Source: Roseburia sp. 1XD42-34 (lineage in GTDB: Bacteria > Bacillota > Bacilli > Bacillales > Amphibacillaceae). From it: a stretch of DNA of 60,894 nt. Numbering within the stretch: the stretch's first letter is position 1; each line of letters opens with the position of its first letter. The stretch is taken from contig NZ_QWLJ01000026.1 in NCBI RefSeq assembly GCF_009917385.1, positions 1-60,894 on the forward strand, given 5' to 3'. Made by a program: the position numbers and the translations under genes. Under the pieces are notes generated by a model. That model was not told the origin of the DNA. It saw only the letters and a program-made list of their open reading frames with translations, and ran no database searches. Below are positions 1 through 8,366 of the stretch, piece after piece.

Positions 1-9
1 ATTGTCCAT
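1..9 (-). CDS. Start of a gene running off the left edge
   Basis: Only the first three codons (Met-Asp-Asn) are visible on the minus strand. A good Shine-Dalgarno sequence, AAGGAG read on the minus strand (plus-strand 15-20), lies five bases before the ATG, and a TATAAT-like hexamer (minus strand, 56-61) could be its -10. The product cannot be named from three residues. The call rests on the ribosome binding site and start codon alone. Confidence 0.4.
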
Positions 10-126
10 GATAACTCCTTATAATTTGGGATTTGGACAGGACTACCATTCCCTTATTATAAGGTTTTTTTATGGATATTTGTAGTGAAAACTCCCATTA
101 TTCCTAATTTTGGAACAATATATTTT

Positions 127-165
127 CGCTTGACTTTGAAATATAAAGTTTATGCAACGCTAGTG
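127..165 (+). repeat. 39-bp repeat, copy 1 (inverted partner at 60819-60857)
   Basis: The block opens with CGCTTGACTT and closes with TTTATGCAACGCTAGTG. The same two conserved ends, exactly the same distance apart, occur in inverted orientation near the other end of the window. By eye 30 of 39 positions match: the first 10 and last 17 exactly, with the middle diverged. Function unknown; a two-part protein-binding site or unusual promoter element is possible. Confidence 0.7.
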
Positions 166-170
166 AGGAA

Positions 171-427
171 ATTATAAAATTTTGCAGCTGTGGATAAACT
201 TACGAAGTTATTTAGCCACGTCCGGCTCCAGCACCCAGCAACTAGGCGACTTCACGAATCGCCCTACGATAAGTCATCATTGGTTCGAGGTTAAGAGGAA
301 GGCCGACTAAAAACGGGCTTGCCGCTCAGGCGTCGGCATACTCCTGTTGCAGGAGCATGATTCCTAAAACTTTAGTTGCTTCGATCCAGTCGCTACGTTG
401 CTAAACGGGCGCTCTGCGCCTTTGTTC
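171..427 (+). repeat. Intergenic repeat family A, copy A1
   Basis: This copy carries the family landmarks in order: GCCACGTCCGGC, the TAGGCGA/TCGCCCTA dyad, GGCCGACTAAAAACGGGC, GCGTCGGC, and a 3' end GGCGCTCTGCGCC followed by TTTGTTC. Here the segment after GTCGGC is a CTCCTG/CAGGAG hairpin instead of the usual CTGTTTTTAGTGG. No open reading frame is conserved. It belongs to the TAGGCGA subtype. Confidence 0.85.
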
Positions 428-430
428 TGG

Positions 431-876
431 TATAGGACACTATAAAATAGGTGATTAAGGATAACGAAAAAACCGAATAGTCACGTCCGGCACATGAGAC
501 CAGCGACGATGCGACTTTACGAAATCTCCTACGATAAGGCCTCATCGGTTCGCCTGTAAGAGGAAAGCCGACTAAAAACGAGCTTGCCGCCCAGACGTCG
601 TCATACCCTTGTTTTTAGTGGCATGATTGCTTTATTTCGTAAAAAGGCATTACAGACTCTCATGGTCTAAGAATGAGATGTGAGCGGAACAAGTCCAAGT
701 GGGAGCTAACAGCACCTAAATCCCCGATTCGTTCAAAGGCCTTTAGGTCATACCTTTGTAATACTAACCATCAGCGGGGATGAAGAAAACCCCGCTGATG
801 GGAAGTGTTCCCTTTATCTTTCGTTGATTCGTTCCATTCGCTACGGTGTTAATCGGGCGCCCCCGACCCTTTGTTC
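431..876 (+). repeat. Repeat family A, copy A2, interrupted by a B element
   Basis: An A copy of the GATGCGAC subtype, directly following A1. Its left part runs to about 635 and its right part resumes at about 818 with the usual GATTCGTTCCATTCGCTAC stretch and ends in CTTTGTTC. The interval 636-817 is a complete B element. Together the two halves give an ordinary A element, so this is a nested composite. Confidence 0.85.
636..817 (+). mobile_element. Repeat family B, copy B1, inserted in A2
   Basis: A 182-bp block with CTTTAT immediately before it (630-635) and at its right end (812-817). It contains a CCTAAA/TTTAGG hairpin, the family signature CTTTAGGTCATACC, and a strong right-end palindrome ATCAGCGGGG/CCCCGCTGAT. 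No coding capacity. Family-level inference: a non-autonomous element with IS200/IS605-like palindromic ends. The sequence itself shows the flanking repeats and the palindromes. Confidence 0.75.
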
Positions 877-981
877 TTGTCTTCAAATTCATGGAATGAA
901 ATGTGGCCATATAAGTAGCGCAGTAAATTTATCTCAATCACATACTGGGTACGTGGGCATATGCTACAAAGAGGTGATAAC

Positions 982-1848
982 ATGAGTCATTATGAAAATG
1001 GATATGTCCAACAATTAATCCACTGGGGAGATGAGGTTAGAAATAAGCTGGTGGAAGAGAGAGGAGTAAACCAAGAACAAGTAATCGAGCAACTGGAAAA
1101 TTGGCAGCATAGGTTGAGAAATATACTTCATTCTAATCAACCTATTGCATATGAACAGCTGATGGAACTGCGAAATCAAGGCGAACAGTTCTTAGATGAA
1201 TGGAGTCAAAATCGTAGCTCAAAGCAACCAATCGCTTACGGTAAGCGAAAGCTACCGCCCTTACCTTATGCGTATAATGCTTTAGAGCCTTATATAAGTG
1301 AAGAAATTATGCGTTTACATCATAACAAGCACCATCAATCATACGTAGATGGATTAAACAAAGCGGAGAAAGCATTATACGGTAAGAATACAGATGATAA
1401 ATATGTAAAGTATTGGTTACGTGAACAAGCTTTCCATGGATCGGGTCATCAGTTACACACTATTTTTTGGTTTAATATGACACCCCGTTCAAGTAAACAG
1501 CCTCACGGAGAATTACGAACTAAAATGGAGCATGACTTTGGATCGTGGCAACGCTTTAAGACATTATTTACCAATACCGCTAATTCAGTTGAAGGGGATG
1601 GTTGGGCTGTCCTCTATTGGAATCCAAGAAGCGGTATGTTGGGTGTTCAGTCTTTTGAAAAACACCAGCTATTTCAAATAGCAGATATTACCCCATTACT
1701 TGTACTGGACGTGTGGGAGCACGCTTATTATTTGCAGTATAAAACAGATAAAAAAGCCTATATCGATAATTGGTGGAATGTAGTTAATTGGAAAGATATA
1801 AATGATCGCTACAAGCGTGCATCTCAGCTGCGATGGGACGGATATTAA
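982..1848 (+). CDS. sodF: Fe/Mn-type superoxide dismutase with N-terminal extension (SodF-like)
   Basis: This 288-residue protein should dismutate superoxide in the cytoplasm. The first 85 or so residues form a mostly helical extension absent from standard SODs. The SOD fold follows, starting at LPPLPYAYNAL. Metal-ligand motifs are visible: LHHNKHHQSYV (about 112-122), GHQLHTIFW (about 155-163) and DVWEHAYYLQY (about 243-253), giving three histidines and one aspartate. The extension and the GHxLH variant match B. subtilis SodF, the likely orthologue. The start at ATG 982 is chosen because AGAGGTG lies six bases upstream; an in-frame ATG at 961 has no ribosome binding site. It is monocistronic, isolated by repeats upstream and a 255-bp gap downstream. 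Confidence 0.9.
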   Translation: MSHYENGYVQQLIHWGDEVRNKLVEERGVNQEQVIEQLENWQHRLRNILHSNQPIAYEQLMELRNQGEQFLDEWSQNRSSKQPIAYGKRKLPPLPYAYNALEPYISEEIMRLHHNKHHQSYVDGLNKAEKALYGKNTDDKYVKYWLREQAFHGSGHQLHTIFWFNMTPRSSKQPHGELRTKMEHDFGSWQRFKTLFTNTANSVEGDGWAVLYWNPRSGMLGVQSFEKHQLFQIADITPLLVLDVWEHAYYLQYKTDKKAYIDNWWNVVNWKDINDRYKRASQLRWDGY

Positions 1849-1881
1849 CGAACATGAAAACAGAAGGATTTCTCTAGGGGA

Positions 1882-1906
1882 AGGACAGCTGCAACGATTC
1901 TGTCCT
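1882..1906 (+). terminator. Possible terminator after sodF
   Basis: An AGGACAG/CTGTCCT stem with an 11-base loop, followed by ATTTTCC. The T-run is short, so this is a weak candidate. Confidence 0.4.
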
Positions 1907-2042
1907 ATTTTCCTATGCCTTTCTAAATTGAATTCAGATGAAGAAATAAACCGAAAAAACGGGAACCAACTTCGTTTTTTGATAGCACGTAGGTAAGGCT
2001 ATGCCTCATAAGCGTTCATGTTATGTGTGCAAATTGTTTTTA

Positions 2043-2070
2043 GCATAACTTTTTAGGACATGCATAGATT
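2043..2070 (+). promoter_or_regulatory. Candidate sigma-E promoter for dacB-spmAB
   Basis: GCATAAC (2043-2049), 13 bases, then CATAGATT (2063-2070), 34 bases before the dacB start codon. This resembles the mother-cell sigma-E consensus (KMATATT, about 14 bp, CATACAnT) with a weak -35. It fits the known sigma-E control of dacB in B. subtilis; assignment here is inference. Confidence 0.4.
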
Positions 2071-2103
2071 GTAAAGAGACCACGATTGGGAGGAACCAGG
2101 GTT

Positions 2104-3213
2104 ATGCGATCTGTATTAGTTGCCATTTGTACAACAATCCTGTTAATGATTTTTTTTCCGATTAAAGGACAAGCCGCTCCTCAAGTATCTGCTAATAATG
2201 CAGTTCTCATTGAACAAACAACAGGACGTGTGCTATTTGAAAAGCAGGCTTATTCGAAAGCTAACATTGCCAGTATTACTAAAATAATGACTGCTATTAT
2301 TGCGATTGAATCCGGCAAAATGGCGGAAAAAGCCAAGGCGAGTCGCAAAGCAATCTATACAGAGGGATCATCCATTTATTTAGAAGAAGGGGAGAAAATG
2401 AAGTTAGAAGATCTAGTATATGGTTTAATGTTGCGATCAGGAAATGATGCAGCTGTAGCAATAAGTGAACATGTGGGAGGAAGTGAATCAGGATTTGTTT
2501 ACTTGATGAATGAAAAGGCAAGGTGGCTCGGGATGAACGATACGCACTTTGCTAATCCACACGGACTTGATGAAGCGGATCATTATTCAACCGCATATGA
2601 CATGGCTCTCCTCATGCGTTACGCTATGGATAATCCTACTTTTCGAGAAATAACTGGTGCTACATCTTATTTAGCAGAGAATCGTACATATTCATGGCAA
2701 AATAAAAACAAGCTGTTAACTAAATATTATAACCATAGTACTGGAGGAAAGACGGGCTACACTAAAAAAACAGGGAGGACGTTAGTCTCCACAGCCGCAA
2801 AAGATAATCTGGAATTAATCGCGGTTACGTTAGATGCTCCTGATGATTGGAGAGATCATATTGCCATGTTTGAATGGGGTTTTGAGCAGTATGAATTAGA
2901 AACATTGACGAAGCAAAAAACCATTTCTTATCGACAAGAAGAAAGTAATGAAGTGTATTCAGGATACTTAGAGAAAGAGGTAAAATATCCATTAAGCCAA
3001 CAGGAAAAGGATGATGTATCCAGCCAATTATTGATTAAAAAGAATTCTACTAAAGAAAAAAGGATTGGAAAAAATGTATTTTATTTAAATGGGAAACCCA
3101 TTGCGGAAACAAATGTATTAAAAGAACAAAAAAAGTCGGATGATAATAAACCTTTCATGGAGAAAGTTTATCAATTATTTCAGCATATTTCCGGAGTTGA
3201 TGTTTTATGGTAA
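2104..3213 (+). CDS. dacB: Sporulation-specific D-alanyl-D-alanine carboxypeptidase (PBP5*)
   Basis: A low-molecular-weight penicillin-binding protein that trims the terminal D-Ala of spore cortex peptidoglycan and so limits cortex cross-linking. The 369 residues begin with a signal peptide ending near GQAA. The active-site motifs are all present: SITK (S57, K60), SGN (112-114) and KTG (216-218), followed by a C-terminal PBP5 domain. The open frame extends to a TTG at 2086, but GGGAGGA at 2088-2094 overlaps it, so ATG 2104 is the start. It overlaps spmA by seven bases, making a dacB-spmA-spmB unit as in B. subtilis. That context separates it from the vegetative DacA and from DacF. Confidence 0.92.
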   Translation: MRSVLVAICTTILLMIFFPIKGQAAPQVSANNAVLIEQTTGRVLFEKQAYSKANIASITKIMTAIIAIESGKMAEKAKASRKAIYTEGSSIYLEEGEKMKLEDLVYGLMLRSGNDAAVAISEHVGGSESGFVYLMNEKARWLGMNDTHFANPHGLDEADHYSTAYDMALLMRYAMDNPTFREITGATSYLAENRTYSWQNKNKLLTKYYNHSTGGKTGYTKKTGRTLVSTAAKDNLELIAVTLDAPDDWRDHIAMFEWGFEQYELETLTKQKTISYRQEESNEVYSGYLEKEVKYPLSQQEKDDVSSQLLIKKNSTKEKRIGKNVFYLNGKPIAETNVLKEQKKSDDNKPFMEKVYQLFQHISGVDVLW

Positions 3214-3794
3214 ATATCATTTGGGTATCGATGGCAGCAATTGGTATCATTTATGCAATGCTCAATGGAACAATGGATCAGGTTAATGAAGCTATTTTCT
3301 CTAGTGCAAGTGAGGCAGTTACTTTGTCGATTGGATTGATTAGTGTACTCGTATTTTGGTTGGGCATTATGAAAGTGGCGGAAAAAGCAGGTATTTTAGC
3401 TGTTTTAGCAAAACTATTTCGTCCACTTATTGTAAAGCTGTTTCCGGAAATTCCCAAGGATCATCCAGCTATTGGGTATATTCTTTCTAATGTAACGGCA
3501 AATATATTTGGTTTGGGAAACGCAGCAACTCCAATGGGGATTAAAGCAATGGAGCAGATGAAACAGTTGAGTGGAAGTGAAACAGCGTCTAGGTCGATGA
3601 TCACATTTTTAGCTTTAAATACATCGAGCTTAACGATCATCCCTACGACAGTAATCGCAATCCGTATGCAATATCAATCCGCATCACCTACTGAAATCGT
3701 TGGTGCAACCATAATGGCGACGCTTATATCAACAATTAGCGCAATTATTATTGATCGGATGTTTTATCATCGAAGTAAATGGGGGGCGTCATAA
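3207..3794 (+). CDS. spmA: Spore maturation protein A
   Basis: A 195-residue multi-pass membrane protein with a nucleoside-recognition (Gate) domain, needed for spore core dehydration together with SpmB. About five hydrophobic segments are visible, and the GLGNAATPMGIKAM stretch is typical of the family. The ATG lies inside the end of dacB and the stop is immediately followed by spmB, so the three are translationally linked. The transported substrate is not known for the family. Confidence 0.9.
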   Translation: MVNIIWVSMAAIGIIYAMLNGTMDQVNEAIFSSASEAVTLSIGLISVLVFWLGIMKVAEKAGILAVLAKLFRPLIVKLFPEIPKDHPAIGYILSNVTANIFGLGNAATPMGIKAMEQMKQLSGSETASRSMITFLALNTSSLTIIPTTVIAIRMQYQSASPTEIVGATIMATLISTISAIIIDRMFYHRSKWGAS

Positions 3795-4322
3795 ATGGAA
3801 CTGGTAACTATAATTAGTGCTTGGCTGGTTCCTTGTTTTATTTTAATTGTGTTAGTCACGGCAACGATAAAAAAAGTCCCGGCATATGAAGTATTTGTAG
3901 AAGGAGGTAAAGAGGGAGTGAAAATGGCCTTTTCTTTACTTCCTTTTTTAGTCGGCATGATTGTAGCAATCACGATATTGCGCAGTTCTGGAGCGTTAGA
4001 GGCCTTTATTGACTTATTAGGTCCTATTTTGACAACGATTGGGGTTCCGCCTGATATTATCCCGCTTGCTTTAGTAAGACCAATATCCGGTACAGCAGCA
4101 TTAGGAATGACAACGGAGTTAATCCATACATATGGTCCGGATTCCTTCATCGGAAGGCTTGCGTCTGTCATGCAAGGTAGTACTGACACTACGCTCTATA
4201 TTTTAACGATATATTTTGGAGCTATTGGAATTAAGAAAATGCGATATGCACTAAAAGTCGGCTTGCTAGCAGATCTAATGGGGATTATTGCTTCAATTGT
4301 AATTGTTTCGATTCTATTTTAA
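3795..4322 (+). CDS. spmB: Spore maturation protein B
   Basis: The 175-residue partner of SpmA, also a Gate-domain integral membrane protein. The RPISGTAALGMTTELI segment and the later STDTTLYILTIYFGAIGI segment are characteristic. There is no gap after spmA (stop at 3794, ATG at 3795). A strong terminator follows, closing the dacB-spmAB operon. Confidence 0.9.
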   Translation: MELVTIISAWLVPCFILIVLVTATIKKVPAYEVFVEGGKEGVKMAFSLLPFLVGMIVAITILRSSGALEAFIDLLGPILTTIGVPPDIIPLALVRPISGTAALGMTTELIHTYGPDSFIGRLASVMQGSTDTTLYILTIYFGAIGIKKMRYALKVGLLADLMGIIASIVIVSILF

Positions 4323-4370
4323 TAATCCTTTTGACTTTATGAACGTGCAGAAAGTAGTTTCCTCGGATAA

Positions 4371-4398
4371 GTCCTACACGAAATGTAGGGCGTTTTTT
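4371..4398 (+). terminator. Intrinsic terminator after spmB
   Basis: CCTACA/TGTAGG stem with a CGAAA loop followed by six T. Repeat A3 begins within a few bases of the T-run. Confidence 0.85.
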
Positions 4399-4400
4399 AT

Positions 4401-4665
4401 TGTATAGAAAACTATAAAATGAAGTGCTTTTGGATAACGAAATAACGAATAGCCACGTCCGGCGCACGAGCCCAGCAAGATGCGACTTTAGAAATGCGTC
4501 CTCCGATAAGGCATCATCGGTCTGTCACTAAGAGGAAGGCCGACTAAAAACGGGCTTGCCGCTCAGGCGTCGACATACCCCTGTTTTTAGTGGCATGATT
4601 CCTAAAACTTTTGTTGATTCGTTCCATTCACTACGTTGCTAAATGAGCGCTCTGCGCCTTTGTTC
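4401..4665 (+). repeat. Repeat family A, copy A3
   Basis: Full-length copy of the GATGCGAC subtype, ending in GAGCGCTCTGCGCC plus TTTGTTC. It starts directly after the T-run of the spmB terminator. The remainder up to rluB (4666-5088) contains no convincing gene. Confidence 0.85.
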
Positions 4666-5088
4666 CTTATAAATCTCTCGTGACTGAACTCACCAGCCTA
4701 CCGAATCATGCATTGAGTGTCGTTTTCACCCATATAGAATTTTAGTATCGCTCTTCATTCTTGAGGTAGGTTTTTAACGGTACTTTTCATGCGGGATAAA
4801 TTATAACGCATGTGGGTAATTGATAGTTATCTGTGAAAGTACTAGTTGTTCAACATGTTTATACTTGATAAGATGGGTGGTGATCGTTGGTTAAAAAGGG
4901 GAAAGATAAGCATGCGTATACAGAATAAATGCGTAAGATTTGTTATCTATGTCATTTATCCGTATAGTATAATTGATATTCCAATGCAAAACAACAAAGC
5001 AAAGTGGCGGTTACATTCTTGTTTTCTGGCTACCGCTTGGGATAGAAGCTTTGCAATATTTTGAACGTATAAAGGTAGTGGTGATAAA

Positions 5089-5826
5089 ATGACAAACACG
5101 CATGAGAGACTACAAAAAGTAATTGCCCAAAGTGGCGTGACATCAAGGAGAAAAGCAGAGCAACTCATTTTAGATGGGAAAGTGAAAGTAAACCATAAAG
5201 TTGTTACAACCCTAGGCACCAAAGTCAAACCTAATGATACTATTGAAGTAGACGGCGTTCCGCTGGAAAAAGAAGTACCTGTTTACTATTTGTTGTACAA
5301 GCCACGTGGTGTTATTACTAGCTTAAAAGATGATAAAGGAAGAAAAGTAATTACTGATCTGCTCGGCGAAATAGAAGAACGCGTCTTCCCAGTTGGAAGA
5401 TTGGACTATGATACATCAGGTATAGTCGTTGTAACCAATGATGGAGAATTTGCTAATTTACTTATGCACCCACGTTACCAGGTAGATAAAGAGTATGTTG
5501 CTAAAATAAAAGGAATTCCGGAAAAAACAGAGTTAGCACAACTTCGAAAAGGGGTTCGTTCAGAACAGGATATTTTAAAAGCAGTCCATTATCGCATTCT
5601 AGAAACGGATAAAAAGAGGAATTATACCATTTTGCAATTAACTTTAAGAGAGGGAAAGAACAGACATGTACGTCGAATGATGGAGACTCTTGGCTACCCG
5701 GTTTTGAAATTAAAGCGTGAGAAATACGGCTTACTGACATTAGATGGCTTAAGACCGGGAGAATACCGCCCATTAACTCCAAAGGAAGTAAAACAAATGC
5801 GGCATTTAGCAGAGCAAAATTGTTGA
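5089..5826 (+). CDS. rluB: 23S rRNA pseudouridine synthase RluB
   Basis: This 245-residue enzyme is expected to isomerise a uridine near position 2605 of 23S rRNA (E. coli numbering). An S4-type RNA-binding domain spans the first 60 or so residues (RLQKVIAQSGVTSRRKAEQL). The RsuA/RluB catalytic domain follows, with the signature GRLDYDTSGIVVVTNDGE carrying the catalytic aspartate. ATG 5089 has a GGTGGTGA-like ribosome binding site. It stands alone between spmB and resA, the same order as in B. subtilis. Confidence 0.92.
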   Translation: MTNTHERLQKVIAQSGVTSRRKAEQLILDGKVKVNHKVVTTLGTKVKPNDTIEVDGVPLEKEVPVYYLLYKPRGVITSLKDDKGRKVITDLLGEIEERVFPVGRLDYDTSGIVVVTNDGEFANLLMHPRYQVDKEYVAKIKGIPEKTELAQLRKGVRSEQDILKAVHYRILETDKKRNYTILQLTLREGKNRHVRRMMETLGYPVLKLKREKYGLLTLDGLRPGEYRPLTPKEVKQMRHLAEQNC

Positions 5827-5856
5827 ATAATAGTCAAAATTTCCATTCTTCCAAAA

Positions 5857-5865
5857 TGATATAAT
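5857..5865 (+). promoter_or_regulatory. Extended -10 promoter for resA
   Basis: TGATATAAT matches an extended -10 element (TGnTATAAT), 18 bases before the resA start codon. No good -35 is visible, as expected for extended -10 promoters or activator-dependent ones such as ResD targets. Confidence 0.5.
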
Positions 5866-5883
5866 GGCTCTGGGAGTTGATTC

Positions 5884-6456
5884 ATGATGAGTTTAGAGGA
5901 AATGAAAAAGAAAAAAAAGAATAAAAAAAGAAATCGCTTTATATTTCGGTCATTCATTTTACTTGTATTGGTTGGGGCAGTTGTATTTGCAGTCGTACAA
6001 AACCTACAGGATGATAAAATCATCTATGATGTTGGAGACGATGCTCCTGATTTTCAACTGGAGCAAATCAATAAATACAATGATCGGGAAACGGTTCGTT
6101 TAAGTGATTTAGAAGGAAAAGGGGTAATGCTTAATTTCTGGGGCACTTGGTGCAAACCATGTGAAGAAGAAATGCCTTATATGCAAAAATTGTATCCTGA
6201 ATATAAAGAAAAAGGGGTAGAAATAGTTGCAGTTAGTCTAGACTCTACAGAATTAGTTGTAGACCGTTTCATTGATAAGTATGACTTGACTTTCCCGATC
6301 CCTCATGATAAAGATAGCCAGGTAAGAGATTTGTATAAAGTTGGCCCTATTCCAAGTACAGTATTTATCGACCCGCAAGGTAAAATTGTGGAGGTAGTAA
6401 ATGGGGCATTAAGCCTAGAACGATTAGATGGTTATCTGCAAGAGATAACCCCATAG
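5884..6456 (+). CDS. resA: Thiol-disulfide oxidoreductase ResA
   Basis: A membrane-anchored thioredoxin-like protein that reduces the heme-binding cysteines of apocytochrome c outside the membrane. Of its 190 residues, the first 20 are strongly basic, a single membrane anchor follows (about 22-40), and the TlpA/ResA domain carries the redox pair C90-K-P-C93 in WGTWCKPCEEE. The start is ATG 5884. It is followed after three bases by the extended frame of resB, consistent with a resABC unit. Cytochrome targets in this window include QcrC, which has a CxxCH heme site. Confidence 0.93.
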   Translation: MMSLEEMKKKKKNKKRNRFIFRSFILLVLVGAVVFAVVQNLQDDKIIYDVGDDAPDFQLEQINKYNDRETVRLSDLEGKGVMLNFWGTWCKPCEEEMPYMQKLYPEYKEKGVEIVAVSLDSTELVVDRFIDKYDLTFPIPHDKDSQVRDLYKVGPIPSTVFIDPQGKIVEVVNGALSLERLDGYLQEITP

Positions 6457-6489
6457 TAAATGTCTTTTTGTAATGGGAAGGGGTATGAA

Positions 6490-8133
6490 ATGAAAAAAAT
6501 TAAATGTGAATGCGGTCATGTGAATCCAGAGGGTACCGTACTTTGTGAATCGTGTGGGAAACCAATTGAAGAAAACCAGCATATTGATGGCAATGATAAG
6601 AAGAAGCTTTTAAATATGCGATATGACGGTACTGCACGGCGCTCACAAACGTATAATAAGTCGATTGTCGATAAAATTTGGAGCTTTTTCTCCTCTGTTA
6701 AAGTAGGTGTCTGGCTCATCGTCATTGCTCTTATAGCTTCTGCTGTTGGATCAATTTTCCCACAGGAACAATACATACCGGCAGATGCAGTTTCCAGAGA
6801 TCCAGCTATTTTTTATGAAGAGCGTTACGGAATACCAGGGCAAATATTCTATCAATTAGGTTTTCATAACTTATATAGTTCTTGGTGGTATATGATTTTA
6901 ATTGCTTTAATTGGTATATCACTAGTAATTTGCAGTCTGGATCGCTTCGTTCCCTTATTTCGCGCGTTACGCAAGCAAAAAGCAAAACGACATGCAACCT
7001 TTTTGCAAAGACAAAGATTGTTTAGTCAAACAGACCATGTTAGTGAAGAAGATATGGAAACTGTGAAACAAAGATTAAAGAAGCAACGATATAATATAAC
7101 TGAAGAAGATGGGCATATCCTTGCTGAGAAGGGCAGATTTTCAAGGTGGGGACCATATGTCAATCATATTGGATTAATTATTATTTTGCTTGCAGCCCTT
7201 TTAAGACAAACCTCTGTTTTTTACATGGAGGAGTACGTCTGGGTACGTGAAGGAGAAAAACAGGTTATCCCTGGAACGGATCAGCAGTATTACATCGAGA
7301 ATAAAGATTTTATTTTGGAAAATTATGATCCTGAAGATGAAAAGTTTAAAGACGCTTTAGCGAAGGAAGGGGCGCCGGTAGCTAGCAATTATCAAACAAA
7401 TGCCGTTATTTATAAAGCAATGGAACCTGAAGTGACTGGTGCCGAACCTGAGTTGAAAAAGGTGGAGGAAGGGAGTATTCGGTTAAACGAACCAATCAAA
7501 TTTGACAAGTATGTAGTTTACCAGCGGGGTTATCAGCAAAATGAATTTTCCAGTATGTCATTTAAAATTCATGAAACCGATGATGCAGATGAACAATCAC
7601 TGGGGGAATTTACAGTTGATTTTACTTCACCTAAATCCGAATATGAGTTAGAAAGTGGATTTAAAGTAGAAATTAATAACTATTATCCTGATTATTACTT
7701 GGATGATAAGGGGGAACCAGCTTCAGAGACGGACTATCCAAGAAATCCAGCATTTGTGATGATGGTTTACCCACCTGATGGAAGTGAACCAGAAATTAGC
7801 TTTTTAGGGATTGGTAAGAATATCGACGCAACTGGCGAAAATAATTATAAAGTTGGGATTACAAACTTTGAGATGCGTGATGTTAGTGGATTGAGTGTGC
7901 GTCGGGATTATTCACTGCCATACTTTATTGTCGGCGCTATCATCTTTATGATTGGTGTTATTCAGGGGATGTACTGGCACCATCGCAGAATTTGGATCCG
8001 CCCTCAAGATGGTGGGATTTTGTTAGCTGCTCATACGAATAAAAACTGGCATGGTGTTAAACGTGACATTGAAAAAATGATTGATGGAACAAATATTCAG
8101 ATGGTAACGGATCAACAAGAATTAGATAAATAG
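6490..8133 (+). CDS. resB: Cytochrome c biogenesis protein ResB
   Basis: ResB works with ResC as the system II heme-handling and cytochrome c synthetase complex. The 547-residue protein starts with a small zinc-ribbon-like pair (CECG and CESCG within the first 25 residues), as in B. subtilis ResB. Three membrane segments follow, then a large extracytoplasmic domain (roughly 240-480) and a last membrane segment. ATG 6490 is chosen because GGGAAGGGG lies just upstream; an in-frame ATG at 6460 lacks a ribosome binding site. Unusually, 233 bases containing a repeat-like block separate it from resC. Confidence 0.92.
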   Translation: MKKIKCECGHVNPEGTVLCESCGKPIEENQHIDGNDKKKLLNMRYDGTARRSQTYNKSIVDKIWSFFSSVKVGVWLIVIALIASAVGSIFPQEQYIPADAVSRDPAIFYEERYGIPGQIFYQLGFHNLYSSWWYMILIALIGISLVICSLDRFVPLFRALRKQKAKRHATFLQRQRLFSQTDHVSEEDMETVKQRLKKQRYNITEEDGHILAEKGRFSRWGPYVNHIGLIIILLAALLRQTSVFYMEEYVWVREGEKQVIPGTDQQYYIENKDFILENYDPEDEKFKDALAKEGAPVASNYQTNAVIYKAMEPEVTGAEPELKKVEEGSIRLNEPIKFDKYVVYQRGYQQNEFSSMSFKIHETDDADEQSLGEFTVDFTSPKSEYELESGFKVEINNYYPDYYLDDKGEPASETDYPRNPAFVMMVYPPDGSEPEISFLGIGKNIDATGENNYKVGITNFEMRDVSGLSVRRDYSLPYFIVGAIIFMIGVIQGMYWHHRRIWIRPQDGGILLAAHTNKNWHGVKRDIEKMIDGTNIQMVTDQQELDK

Positions 8134-8144
8134 ATAGTCGTACC

Positions 8145-8345
8145 ATTAATTCTATATCAGGTACAGTAGAACGGCTTCCATTTGCAGGCGTCTGCCAGAA
8201 ACCAAAAAGGGCGAAGTAGGAGAGAACGGCATCTCCATGCCCATTTTGGGTCTGTAAGTTGTCAGTCGTAAGAGGCGTGGTAACGTGACGTCTTCGATTT
8301 TAGCTTAACCAGTGTGGGAGAAAGCACCACCACTGATTGGAGTTT
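8145..8345 (+). mobile_element. Divergent B-like element between resB and resC (B2)
   Basis: The right part (CCAGTGTGGG...CCACCACTGATTGGAG) matches the right-end palindrome of family B, and AAGTAGGAGAGAACGGCA resembles its middle. About 40 bases of the centre are unlike other copies. It may be an older or different subtype. A CTATAT at 8152-8157 could be the decayed left TTTAT. Confidence 0.45.
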
Positions 8346-8366
8346 CAGTTCATTAGGAGGGGTTTC

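Noticed and set aside
171..427. A elements as degenerate group II introns
   Set aside because: The terminator-proximal location is suggestive, but no domain V, no GUGYG start and no maturase remnant were seen.
1802..1996. 64-codon frame overlapping the end of sodF
   Set aside because: Overlaps a well-supported gene in another frame and lacks a start signal.
4846..5064. 72-codon frame upstream of rluB
   Set aside because: No ribosome binding site and no family resemblance; probably chance.
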